Shown here: positions 25,860 through 32,931 of the stretch, one piece after another
Layout: the number at the start of each line of letters is the position of its first letter
How positions within the stretch are numbered: position 1 is the stretch's first letter
NCBI GenBank assembly: GCA_028818695.1
Contig: JAPPNK010000018.1
Coordinates: 1-64,000 of the forward strand
Direction: 5' to 3'
Length of the DNA stretch: 64,000 nt
Source of the DNA: Candidatus Poribacteria bacterium
GTDB taxonomy: Bacteria > Poribacteria > WGA-4E > GCA-2687025
Notes under the pieces: generated by a model
Database searches by the model: none
The model's input: the letters and a program-made list of their open reading frames with translations, nothing else
What the model was told of the DNA's origin: nothing
Position numbers and translations under genes: made by a program

Positions 25860-26705
25860 TCAACCCTTCACCGTCCCAAACGTAAGGCCGCGCAGCAGGT
25901 ATTTTTGAAGCAAAGCCGCCGCAATCAGCACAGGCAGAATGTAAAGCGTCTCAATCGCCGCCAACTTTCCCCAGTCCACGCCGCGTTCGCCTTGAAGCGT
26001 CTGCGCCAGCGCGATGGGAACCGTGCGCGTCTCCTCGCCGGTCAACATGGACGCAAACAGAAACTCGTTCCATGTAAACAGAAGCGAAATGACCGCCGCG
26101 CCTGCAATGCCCGACTTCACCTGCGGCAGCGCCACCCTGTAAAACGCGCGGAAACGGGACGAGCCGTCCATCATCGCCGCCTCCTCAATCTCGCGCGGTA
26201 TTTCGTCAAAAAAGCTGCGCATCATCCAGATCACAAACGGGAGATTGAACGCCGTATAAAGCAGCGTCATCCCAAGATAGGTGTTCATCAGGTTCAGCGT
26301 CCGATACAGCAGATAGACCGGTATCACGACCGCGACGGCGGGCAGCATGCGCGTTGAAAGGATCGAGAACATCGCAAAGTCGCGGTTTTTGAACGGGAAG
26401 CGCGACGCGGCGTAGGCGCCCATCGTTCCGAAGACGATCGCTGTGAAGACGCTGCCGAACGACAGCAGCGCGCTGTTCAAAAAATAACGACCGAAGTCGG
26501 AGCTGAATGCGGAACCGTCAGAGGCGGAGTCTGAAAAAATGCTGGCGAAATTGTCCAGCGTCGGCGTGAAAAACAGCTTCGGCGGCTGCGTAAAAATATC
26601 GATCCGCTCCTTGAACGCCGTCAACACGACCCACAGAACGGGAAACGCATACAGCGCCGATACGGCAACAATCAAAACGACGCGCAGCATTTTTTTCAAG
26701 TTCAT
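25860..26705 (-). CDS. Carbohydrate ABC transporter permease, MalG-type
   Basis: The 281-residue inner-membrane protein has six hydrophobic helices. Its cytoplasmic EAA loop (IPREIEEAAMMDGSSRFRAFYRVALPQVKSGI region) contacts the ATPase and is typical of MalG/UgpE permeases. I place the start at the ATG at 26705 (MNLKKML), which overlaps the previous stop as ATGA and has GGAGG seven bases upstream. A longer reading from 27098 only runs through the preceding gene in another frame. Neither the binding protein nor the ATPase is adjacent, so a shared MsiK-like ATPase elsewhere is likely. Confidence 0.92.
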   Translation of the reverse strand: MNLKKMLRVVLIVAVSALYAFPVLWVVLTAFKERIDIFTQPPKLFFTPTLDNFASIFSDSASDGSAFSSDFGRYFLNSALLSFGSVFTAIVFGTMGAYAASRFPFKNRDFAMFSILSTRMLPAVAVVIPVYLLYRTLNLMNTYLGMTLLYTAFNLPFVIWMMRSFFDEIPREIEEAAMMDGSSRFRAFYRVALPQVKSGIAGAAVISLLFTWNEFLFASMLTGEETRTVPIALAQTLQGERGVDWGKLAAIETLYILPVLIAAALLQKYLLRGLTFGTVKG

Positions 26706-27634
26706 GTTTCCCCCTCCGGCGACGACGCGCGAGACGCTAGACGCAGATAAAAATTGCTGAGAACAATCACAACCGCAAGCATCAGATACGCGAGAGCCGA
26801 AGCGCGCCCGGTGTTGTAGTATTGAAAACCGACGCGGTAGAGCGCCAGCGCCAGCGTCTCCGTCGCATCCCCTGGTCCGCCCTGCGTCATAATCCAGATC
26901 GTGTCGAACAGCTTGAACGACTCCATCGTGCGGAGCAGAACCGCCAGCATCATGAGCGGCTTGATGTGCGGCAGAAGGATGTATCGAAAGGTGAGGCTGC
27001 GCCCCGCCCTGTCGATCTGCGCCATTTCCAGCAGATGCTTCGGCGCCGACAGCAAGCCCGACAGCGTCAACAGCATCACAAACGGCGACCACATCCATGT
27101 GTCCGCAATGATGACGCCGAGCATGGCGGGCGCGGGCTTCTCCAGCCAGCCGACCTGGACGCCGAACAGCGTCTTCGTTACATAGGTCAGAACGCCGAAG
27201 GATGGGTCGTAGATCAGCTTAAAAAACGCGCCCGCCGCGACCGGCGCCATCATCATCGGCGCAATCAATATCGACAGGACGATCTTGCGCCCTTTGAATT
27301 CGCGGTAGAGCAGAAACGCGAGCGAGACGCCGATCAGAAACTGCAGCCCGACGGAGCCTGCCACCAGAACGCCGGTCGCGATAAAGCGCTGCCAGATGGA
27401 CAAGTCGGTCAGGAGCCAGGCGTAGTTTTCAAAGCCGACAAAGCGCGGCGCCTGCTGCGGACGCAGCGCCGAGTAGCGGTAGAAACTTAGCCCAAGCGAC
27501 CAGAGCAGCGGAAAGATGAACAGTCCGAACAGCAGTACCGCTGTCGGCGCCAGCATCCACGCCGGGAGCGCCCTGTCTATGCGGCGTTTCCAAGATTGTT
27601 TTGCCGCGGGGCGCCTCCCGCGCAGGCTCCGCAT
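26702..27634 (-). CDS. Carbohydrate ABC transporter permease, MalF/UgpA-type
   Basis: The 310-residue partner permease has a basic N-terminus, six helices and an EAA loop (HLLEMAQIDRAGRSLTFRYILLPHIKPLM region). WIMTQGGPGDATETLALALYR is the usual C-terminal family block. It starts three bases after the aldo/keto reductase and overlaps the MalG-type gene. The substrate is probably a mono- or oligosaccharide, judged from the family only. Confidence 0.92.
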   Translation of the reverse strand: MRSLRGRRPAAKQSWKRRIDRALPAWMLAPTAVLLFGLFIFPLLWSLGLSFYRYSALRPQQAPRFVGFENYAWLLTDLSIWQRFIATGVLVAGSVGLQFLIGVSLAFLLYREFKGRKIVLSILIAPMMMAPVAAGAFFKLIYDPSFGVLTYVTKTLFGVQVGWLEKPAPAMLGVIIADTWMWSPFVMLLTLSGLLSAPKHLLEMAQIDRAGRSLTFRYILLPHIKPLMMLAVLLRTMESFKLFDTIWIMTQGGPGDATETLALALYRVGFQYYNTGRASALAYLMLAVVIVLSNFYLRLASRASSPEGET

Positions 27635-27637
27635 CGT

Positions 27638-28453
27638 TTACCGCGCTTCAAGACCGCCGATGTTCGGACGCATATTGAGCGGCGCCGAGCCGGACGACGG
27701 GTTGAAGAGCGAGCGGATATAGTCGACGTTGCGGTCGATCTCTTCTCGGCTCTGCATTCCGATGGTGACGGCGTCGACGCAGTCCAGATCGAACACAAAC
27801 TTGATCGCGCCTTTCCAGTTGTCCGCCAGCCGCGCCTGTCCGATCACCTTCATGCCGTACACCGCTTTTCCGTTCGCCTTCATGCGTTCGATGACGGGGA
27901 TCGCCTGGTCAGGCGGAGCGTCCATGGCGACGCCGTCGTAGTTGACGCGGGCGAGGACGATGTCGACCCACTCTTCTTCGGCGGCGTTTTGGAACGCGGC
28001 GAAGTCGTGGCATGAGACGCCGACCGCGCGGATCACGCCCCTGCGTTTGTAGTCGGAGAGGACGTCCATGACGGGGCGCATCGCAGTCGGCCAGTCGCCG
28101 CGCGTCATGCAGTGCATGAGGACGATGTCCAAGTAATCGGCGTTCAGCTCTTTGAGGAATCGGGGGATGTCCGCCTTCGCCTTCTCCGCGTCTTTGGCGA
28201 CGGTCTTCGTGGCGATGACAAGGTTGCTTCGCCCGACGCGCTTGCCGAGCTCGGCGGTTTCGCGGTGCGAGCCGTACATATCGGCGGAGTCGATGAAGGC
28301 GACCCCGTTGTCGTAGGCGTATTCCAAGAGATTGACGCATTTTTCAAATCCGAGGCGCGTCTGGTTGGAGGAGCCGTTCCATCCGTTCGTGCCGGTCCCG
28401 ATGGCGAGATAGGAGGTTTCGATGCCGGTGTTGCCGAGTTTAACCCGCTGCAT
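27638..28453 (-). CDS. Aldo/keto reductase
   Basis: The 271-residue NAD(P)H-dependent oxidoreductase is of the (beta/alpha)8 type. The catalytic tetrad is visible as Asp and Tyr in FIDSADMYG, Lys in IATKT and His in VLMHCMTR. AVGVSCHDF and the C-terminal IGMQSREEIDRNVDY fit the family. A strong AAAGGAGA ribosome-binding site precedes the ATG. It leads the leftward operon with two sugar permeases and a barrel protein, so it may reduce or oxidise the imported sugar or a derivative. Confidence 0.9.
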   Translation of the reverse strand: MQRVKLGNTGIETSYLAIGTGTNGWNGSSNQTRLGFEKCVNLLEYAYDNGVAFIDSADMYGSHRETAELGKRVGRSNLVIATKTVAKDAEKAKADIPRFLKELNADYLDIVLMHCMTRGDWPTAMRPVMDVLSDYKRRGVIRAVGVSCHDFAAFQNAAEEEWVDIVLARVNYDGVAMDAPPDQAIPVIERMKANGKAVYGMKVIGQARLADNWKGAIKFVFDLDCVDAVTIGMQSREEIDRNVDYIRSLFNPSSGSAPLNMRPNIGGLEAR

Positions 28454-28593
28454 GGGGGTCTCCTTTAGAGGTTGCCGTTTTCATTGATCAACTTTACAGC
28501 TGTTTGGGCTGCAGGTCAACCGGCGCGTTTGACATTGCCCTTTAAGTTTGGACATCGCAATGAACAGCGCGCAAGCTGCCGCGTCCTAAAAAA

Positions 28594-28624
28594 TTGGACG
28601 CCTGCGCAGTCCGTACCGTATGAT
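28594..28624 (+). promoter_or_regulatory. Promoter-like sequence of Y-like RNA unit 1
   Basis: TTGGAC and TATGAT are separated by 19 bases. The same arrangement is kept at 28779 and 28983. The -10 lies six bases before the hairpin GCCGAG, so transcription would begin at the base of the RNA stem. Confidence 0.55.
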
Positions 28625-28630
28625 ATAAAT

Positions 28631-28692
28631 GCCGAGGCGATGGTCGATGGTTACCGGAAGATTCCCGTCGTCCGCTCCTTTCTCGGCGTTCT
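28631..28692 (+). ncRNA. Y RNA-like small RNA, unit 1
   Basis: GCCGAG (28631-28636) pairs with CTCGGC (28682-28687). Above it, GCGATGG faces CGCTCCTTT, and CGATGG pairs with CCGTCG. The apical loop begins GGTTACC. The unit is one of three tandem copies before the Ro60 gene, and its stem resembles the Ro-binding stem of Y RNAs. Unlike the downstream RNA it has no tRNA-like module. Confidence 0.6.
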
Positions 28693-28778
28693 TCATGGCG
28701 TTGGCGCGCGTTTCAGCGCGTCTTGCGGAGCCTTCGCCGCTCTGTCCGCTGTCCGTTCAAAAGATTCTTTAACTTTAA

Positions 28779-28809
28779 TTGGACGCCTGCGCAGTCCGTA
28801 CCGTATGAT
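28779..28809 (+). promoter_or_regulatory. Promoter-like sequence of Y-like RNA unit 2
   Basis: TTGGAC and TATGAT with a 19-base spacer, identical in arrangement to unit 1. Confidence 0.55.
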
Positions 28810-28817
28810 AGAGAAGC

Positions 28818-28897
28818 GTCGAGGCGATGGACGATGGTTACCCCTATAAAGGGAGCAATCCCTCGTTCCCGTCGTCCGCTCCTTTCTCGGCGTTTTT
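28818..28897 (+). ncRNA. Y RNA-like small RNA, unit 2
   Basis: GTCGAG pairs with CTCGGC (one G-U pair replaces G-C of unit 1). GGACGATGG pairs with CCGTCGTCC without mismatch apart from one G-U. The loop starts TTACC and contains an extra GGGAGCAATCCC hairpin. CTCGGC is followed by GTTTTT, a possible 3' end. Confidence 0.62.
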
Positions 28898-28982
28898 CAT
28901 GGCATTGGCGCGCGTTTCAACGCATCTTGCGGGGCCTTCGCCGCTCCGTCCGCTGTCCGTTCAAGAAATTTTTTAACTTTAA

Positions 28983-29013
28983 TTGGACGCCTGCGCATTC
29001 CGTACTGCATAAT
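28983..29013 (+). promoter_or_regulatory. Promoter-like sequence of Y-like RNA unit 3
   Basis: TTGGAC and CATAAT with a 19-base spacer. Because this unit ends just before the Ro60 gene, the same promoter could also drive that gene. Confidence 0.5.
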
Positions 29014-29021
29014 GTAACGAC

Positions 29022-29083
29022 GCCGAGGCGATAGACGATGGTTACCTGTTATGTCCCGTCGTCAGCTTCTTTCTCGGCGCGCA
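29022..29083 (+). ncRNA. Y RNA-like small RNA, unit 3
   Basis: GCCGAG (29022) pairs with CTCGGC (29073-29078). GACGATGG pairs with CCGTCGTC. The GGTTACC motif follows the stem, as in the other copies. It ends 27 bases before the Ro60 start codon, so it could be a free RNA or the leader of the Ro60 mRNA. Confidence 0.55.
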
Positions 29084-29109
29084 TTAAATAAGCGTAAAGG
29101 GGGGGATCC

Positions 29110-30705
29110 ATGAAAGAACTGAGGAATGCGCTAGGGCCGGTTCCGCAGAAAGAGCCAATCCCCGGCCGAGAGGCGGACATGGCGCGCAACAACGCGGGCG
29201 GCTTCGCCTTTCTGGTCGACAAATGGACGCAGCTGGACAGGTTTCTCATACTCGGAACCGCCGGCGGAACCTACTATGTTGGAGAGCGCGAACTGACCCT
29301 GGAAAACGCCGAATGCGTCAAGGAGTGCGTCGCCGAGGACGGCCTGCGCGCTGTTGAGCGCATCGTCGACATCTCCGACAGCGGGCGCGCCCCGAAGAAC
29401 GATCAAGCAATTTTTGCGCTCGCCATGTGCGCCTCATACGGGGACGTCGAAACAAAGAAAGCGGCGCTTGAGGCGTTGCCGAAGGTGTGTCGAATCGGAA
29501 CGCATCTGCTCATGTTCACCGCGTTTTTGAAAGAGATGCGCGGCTTCGGGCGAAGCGTCAAGCGCGCCCTCGGACGCTGGTATACCAGCAAGGAGCCAAA
29601 CAAGCTGGCGGAGCAGGTCATGAAGTACCGCAACCGCCATGGCTGGACGCACCGCGACATTCTGCGGCTTGCGCATCCGCGCGGGCCGTCGATCGGCGCC
29701 GAAGTGAACGACGTCTTCAACTGGGTCGCGCAGCCTGACGAGCATGAGGTCGGCGAGTCGACGCCGGCGGCGCTTGCCGCGTTTTTGGAATTGCAGACGG
29801 CGTCCGATTCGGCGCAGGCGGCGCGCCTGATTGCTGAAAACCCGGCGCTGTCGCATGAGATGGTCCCGACGCATCTGAAAGACGCGCGTGTCTGGCAGGC
29901 GATCCTGGAGCGCGGCCTCGGCATGACGGCGCTCATCCGCAACCTGCCGACGATGACGCGCGTCGGGTTGCTGAAGCCGATGTCGCGCCACGCGCAGCTG
30001 GCGGCGGAGCGGCTCGCCGACCAGGACGCGCTCAAACGGCAGCGCGTTCATCCGATCAACCTGCTCATCGCCTACCGAACCTACGCAGCCGGCAAGTCGA
30101 TTCGCGGGACGGCGACGTGGGAGCCGACGCAGGAAATCGCGGAGGCGCTGCAGGCGGCGTTTTATGCGGCGTACAACAGCCTTGAGACGCTGCCGAAGCG
30201 CGTCTATGTCGGCGTCGATGTGAGCGGATCAATGGGGCATGCGCATCTTTGCGGCGTCCCCGGGTTCTCGCCGAGGGTCGCGGCGGCGGCTCTGGCGGTC
30301 TGCTATGCGCGGCAGTTTGAGCGGGCGGCAGTGTTCGGCTTTTCAGACAGGATGAAAGACCTGCAGATCGGGGCTAAGACCTCCATCGAAACGGCGATGG
30401 AACGCGCAGACGCGATGGACTTCGGCCGCACCGACTGCGCCATGCCGATGATCCACGCGACGGCGGAAAACATAGAGGCAGACGCCTTCGTCATTTTGAC
30501 CGACAACGAAACATGGGCGGGCGATGTACATCCCGCCGAAGCGCTGCGCGACTACCGCCGGCGCACGGGAATCGGCGCGAAGCTGCTTGTATGCGGAATG
30601 GCTTCAAACGGCTTTTCGATTGCGGATCCGCAGGACGGCGGAATGCTGGATGTGGTCGGCTTCGACACGGCGGTTCCGCGGCTGATGGACGATTTTTTGT
30701 CCTGA
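29110..30705 (+). CDS. rsr: Ro60/TROVE-domain RNA-binding protein
   Basis: The 531-residue protein is a bacterial Ro60 orthologue. The N-terminal TROVE domain of helical repeats is recognised by NNAGGFAFLVDKWTQLDRFLILGT and APKNDQAIFALAM. The C-terminal von Willebrand A domain has an intact metal site DVSGSMG (370-376). Ro60 is a ring that binds the ends of misfolded RNA in its hole and Y RNA on its outside. In bacteria it works with exoribonucleases such as PNPase in rRNA maturation and stress decay. The ATG has GGGGGGAT upstream. It is flanked by Y-like RNA genes on both sides. No RtcA/RtcB repair genes are adjacent. Confidence 0.95.
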   Translation: MKELRNALGPVPQKEPIPGREADMARNNAGGFAFLVDKWTQLDRFLILGTAGGTYYVGERELTLENAECVKECVAEDGLRAVERIVDISDSGRAPKNDQAIFALAMCASYGDVETKKAALEALPKVCRIGTHLLMFTAFLKEMRGFGRSVKRALGRWYTSKEPNKLAEQVMKYRNRHGWTHRDILRLAHPRGPSIGAEVNDVFNWVAQPDEHEVGESTPAALAAFLELQTASDSAQAARLIAENPALSHEMVPTHLKDARVWQAILERGLGMTALIRNLPTMTRVGLLKPMSRHAQLAAERLADQDALKRQRVHPINLLIAYRTYAAGKSIRGTATWEPTQEIAEALQAAFYAAYNSLETLPKRVYVGVDVSGSMGHAHLCGVPGFSPRVAAAALAVCYARQFERAAVFGFSDRMKDLQIGAKTSIETAMERADAMDFGRTDCAMPMIHATAENIEADAFVILTDNETWAGDVHPAEALRDYRRRTGIGAKLLVCGMASNGFSIADPQDGGMLDVVGFDTAVPRLMDDFLS

Positions 30706-30720
30706 CGAAATGAGATGAGA

Positions 30721-30836
30721 AGGGCGGGGCGAATGCGGTTGGTTACCGGTCGCAGGTTCGAATCCTGCCGTTCGCGTCAGCGGGCGTAGCTCAGGGGTAG
30801 AGCGTTTTTTCCGACGGCAATCCACTTCCCCGCCTT
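30721..30836 (+). ncRNA. yrlA: YrlA-type Y RNA with circularly permuted tRNA-like module
   Basis: The T-arm GCAGG-TTCGAAT-CCTGC (30752-30768) comes first. CGTTCGC (30769-30775) follows, then GTCA, then GCGGGCG (30780-30786), which pairs with it as a seven-pair acceptor stem. TA and a D-arm GCTC-AGGGGTA-GAGC (30789-30803) come last. The order is reversed from a tRNA, so this is a permuted tRNA mimic with the acceptor stem closed by a tetraloop. Outside it, GTTGG pairs with CCGAC, TGC with GCA, and GGCGGGG (30723-30729) with CCCCGCC (30828-30834), forming one long stem. It begins about 16 bases after the Ro60 stop. Confidence 0.85.
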
Positions 30837-30956
30837 CTTATCATACGCTTCTCCCGCCCTATTCTTATGGGGCTGTCCGTTAGGCGGCGGCTGGTTGAAA
30901 CGGCTGCCTTTAGCGATGATCTCTTGCCGTCGCTTGATCCATCCCTTGTCCGTCAA
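30777..30956 (-). CDS. Possible short gene or gene remnant (59 codons)
   Basis: From a TTG at 30956 a 59-residue reading runs to 30777, with a peptide-like composition: DKGWIKRRQEIIAKGSRF near the start and AGEAYDKKAGKWIAVGK near the end. There is no ribosome-binding site, and the last third lies antisense to the Y RNA, where base pairing and not coding explains the sequence. It may be a relic. The 394-base gap to the next gene otherwise holds a degenerate copy of that gene's start region at about 30985-31020 and the hairpins noted below. Confidence 0.25.
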   Translation of the reverse strand: MTDKGWIKRRQEIIAKGSRFNQPPPNGQPHKNRAGEAYDKKAGKWIAVGKNALPLSYAR

Positions 30957-31023
30957 TAGAATGATCTGACGTTGACGCTGCGGCGGCGGTTATTTTTCAG
31001 TCATGCCGCGTCGCCTTTCTATC

Positions 31024-31085
31024 GCCGCTCCAGAGGAGACGGAGCGGCGAAGGCTGAGCTGGGGGAAGGCGCCTTCCCCCAGCTC
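31024..31085 (-). terminator. Strong double hairpin after gene 31100-32056
   Basis: GAGCTGGGGGAAGGC followed by its exact complement forms a perfect 30-base palindrome (31056-31085). A second hairpin, GCCGCTCC/GGAGCGGC, lies at 31024-31048. The pair starts 15 bases beyond the leftward gene's stop and probably ends its transcript, although a U-run is lacking. Confidence 0.6.
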
Positions 31086-31099
31086 GCCGCTTTATTGCC

Positions 31100-32056
31100 T
31101 CATTCATCAATGACGTCCAATCGCAAAACCGTCAGCCGTAAATCTGGACGAGAAGGCTGAAGGTCTTCGGGCTTGATCTCAGTCGATGTGCGCTTCTTCT
31201 CCCTGCGCCGCTCCCTCTCCTCGGGGCTTAGACCAATCCGCAGCTCTTTCCTGTGGGTTTGGAATTCAGGCGTATTCATCTTGACCATCGCCTCCTGTAT
31301 GGCTGCGACAGCTTCCTGCGCCTCCGTATTTCCAGGGTCATGCGCCAGCTTGGTTTCCCACTGCGCGTACTCCTTTTCCATCTCCGCCAGAACCTGTCGA
31401 CCCTCTTCCGTATCTGTAGGGAAGGACCGCGTTTGCCATATCACAACCACCTCCTCGTCCTTGTCGAAGTAGTAACGCTCTCCGTTGGGGAGGCTGAGCG
31501 AGCCTGCCTTCAATGCCAGGGGCGGCAAACGACCCGAGCGGACAAGAAACTCTGCCGGCCCGTACTCTTCCGCTGGTATCGCGTCCCGCGTTCGTTTTTC
31601 CATCGGCACATCCTTGTGATACGGCAGGTATTGCAACAGTGTCGCATAGAGAGCGGGGTCTTCTTTGTCGTAAAGGATGCGTTGGCGGACGTTATCATAC
31701 GCTTGCATCCGCGCTTCTAGCGGATCCACGCCCGCCGCGATCAGCTCGTCGTACTCAAGCCCGATCAGCTCGGCAAAATGGTTCGCCGCGTCTTCCCAGC
31801 CTTCAAATTTGTACGGTCCCGTATCCAATTCAGGCACCTCCGAATCGGCACTCGGCTTCCCGTCTGCCCCGGGCGTCTCCTGCGGCTGAACGGGAGATTG
31901 CGCCTCTTCCATCAATGCGGCGTCCCCGCCGCCGACGCCCTCCATGGGCGCCGGCGTTTCAGACAGCATGGGATCGTCCCTCAACGAAAGCCAGATGAAC
32001 GCGGCAAGGAGCACCGCCGCCGCCAGCACCGCGGCGACGGTTATTTTTCGAGTCAT
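31100..32056 (-). CDS. Membrane-anchored or secreted protein of unknown function (paralogue of 168-1106)
   Basis: The 318-residue protein has an N-terminal hydrophobic helix (VAAVLAAAVLLAAFIWLSL), a Pro/Glu-rich linker to about residue 77, and then a conserved domain beginning TGPYKFEGWEDAANHFAELIGLEYDEL. Later blocks are SLPNGERYYFDKDEEVVVIW and a charged coiled coil. It aligns along its whole length with the protein at 168-1106 at low identity, so this is a small family with unknown role. The C-terminus (RERRREKKRTS) is strongly basic. GGAGACGCG precedes the ATG. A degenerate duplicate of this start region lies at about 30985-31020. Confidence 0.8.
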   Translation of the reverse strand: MTRKITVAAVLAAAVLLAAFIWLSLRDDPMLSETPAPMEGVGGGDAALMEEAQSPVQPQETPGADGKPSADSEVPELDTGPYKFEGWEDAANHFAELIGLEYDELIAAGVDPLEARMQAYDNVRQRILYDKEDPALYATLLQYLPYHKDVPMEKRTRDAIPAEEYGPAEFLVRSGRLPPLALKAGSLSLPNGERYYFDKDEEVVVIWQTRSFPTDTEEGRQVLAEMEKEYAQWETKLAHDPGNTEAQEAVAAIQEAMVKMNTPEFQTHRKELRIGLSPEERERRREKKRTSTEIKPEDLQPSRPDLRLTVLRLDVIDE

Positions 32057-32085
32057 GTCGCGTCTCCTTTCTTGGATCCCTGCAA

Positions 32086-32868
32086 TCAGGGGCTAGAGTA
32101 CCTCGCCTCCACACAGCAGTCGCCGCCGGGGTGGCTGATTCCAGTGGGCAGCCCAACGACGCTTACATGTCCGGATCCGTTGTGTAAGGATAACGTTGTT
32201 GTTGAGGGGTCCGTGTAAGTCCAGTCCCTGGCTTCCACGGACTCTGAAATCTCCTTGGATTCCGATTCTGACCAGTACCACGCCAGCATCCCATTTTTGT
32301 CGGTGTAATCGACTTTCTTTCTTACCATGGTGACATTGACGGTGTCGTTCTTGTTCTTTGTTTTGCTTAGGGCCGTGGCTGAAATCCTGTAATACAGCTC
32401 AACCTCATGTTCGCCCCCTTTACCGCCGGATCCGGAGAACCACACGCCCACGTCTGCGTATGTGTTTGAGTATACGCGCCAACGGTAACGATCTCCTCTG
32501 TACCAGCGCCGGTAATCAATCTTCCAAAGTCCCTCTCTTAAGCCATGGGATCCTTCCCCGTAAACTACGGCGCTGCCGTAAAGGCACTCGTTATTGGTGC
32601 GACGAGGAGGCAGATAACGCCACGACCTATAAACATCCAGAGGAACGCTTGCGCCAAAGACGTATTCGACACGGTTGTCGGCGGCATCACGGTAGTAGAA
32701 AATCTTGGTGTTTGTCGCCCCTTCGCCATGATCCTTCCATTCATGCGCGCTTGCGGTGAAGGCGACAGTGAGTGAAAAGAAAAGGAAGAGAAGAACGGTC
32801 AGCCCAGAGCTAACCCAGTTGGCGCGAAAATTGTGGGGGGGGGCTTGACATGTGCCATGAGACATCAT
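32086..32868 (-). CDS. Secreted protein of unknown function
   Basis: The 260-residue protein has a long N-region followed by a signal helix (GLTVLLFLFFSLTVAFTASA) with probable cleavage before HEWKDHGEG. The mature part is rich in Tyr, Trp and Arg with alternating hydrophobic residues (DYRRWYRGDRYRWRVY, VELYYRISATAL), which suggests a beta-sandwich. Only a Cys pair (DCC) is near the C-terminus. I recognise no family. The ATG at 32868 has AAAGG upstream and a second Met next to it; an in-frame ATG at 32925 would add 19 residues before the signal. It lies 29 bases upstream of the paralogue gene on the same strand. Confidence 0.7.
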   Translation of the reverse strand: MMSHGTCQAPPHNFRANWVSSGLTVLLFLFFSLTVAFTASAHEWKDHGEGATNTKIFYYRDAADNRVEYVFGASVPLDVYRSWRYLPPRRTNNECLYGSAVVYGEGSHGLREGLWKIDYRRWYRGDRYRWRVYSNTYADVGVWFSGSGGKGGEHEVELYYRISATALSKTKNKNDTVNVTMVRKKVDYTDKNGMLAWYWSESESKEISESVEARDWTYTDPSTTTLSLHNGSGHVSVVGLPTGISHPGGDCCVEARYSSP

Positions 32869-32931
32869 ATGTTGCCTTTCTAATGATTGTGTTGCGACGG
32901 TCAAGATCATCTCGACCGCCTCCATTCATCA

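Larger units (their letters stand above)
28594..29085 (+). repeat. Three tandem copies of a promoter-plus-hairpin unit
   Basis: TTGGACGCCTGCGCA begins at 28594, 28779 and 28983, so the units are 185, 204 and about 100 bases (the last is cut at the Ro60 leader). Length differences lie mainly in the hairpin loop and spacer; the stems and promoter-like hexamers are kept. The 656-base gap holds nothing else before 28594. Confidence 0.92.

Noticed and set aside
25860-27098. A 412-codon version of the MalG-type permease
   Set aside because: The extra 131 codons run through the upstream permease gene in another frame; the ATG at 26705 has a ribosome-binding site and the normal family N-terminus.
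28660-28690. tRNA 3'-end fragments (TTCCCGTCGTCCGCTCC) in the three tandem units, as if from repeated integration at a tRNA
   Set aside because: The bases are explained by pairing with GACGATGG and by the conserved stem; no integrase and no direct-repeat att structure is present.
30735-30804. An ordinary tRNA gene, suggested by GGTTCGAATCC and GCGGGCGTAGCTCAGGGGTAGAGC
   Set aside because: The T-arm precedes the D-arm, no anticodon arm lies between them, and the two acceptor strands are joined by four bases. The permuted Y RNA explanation fits all parts.
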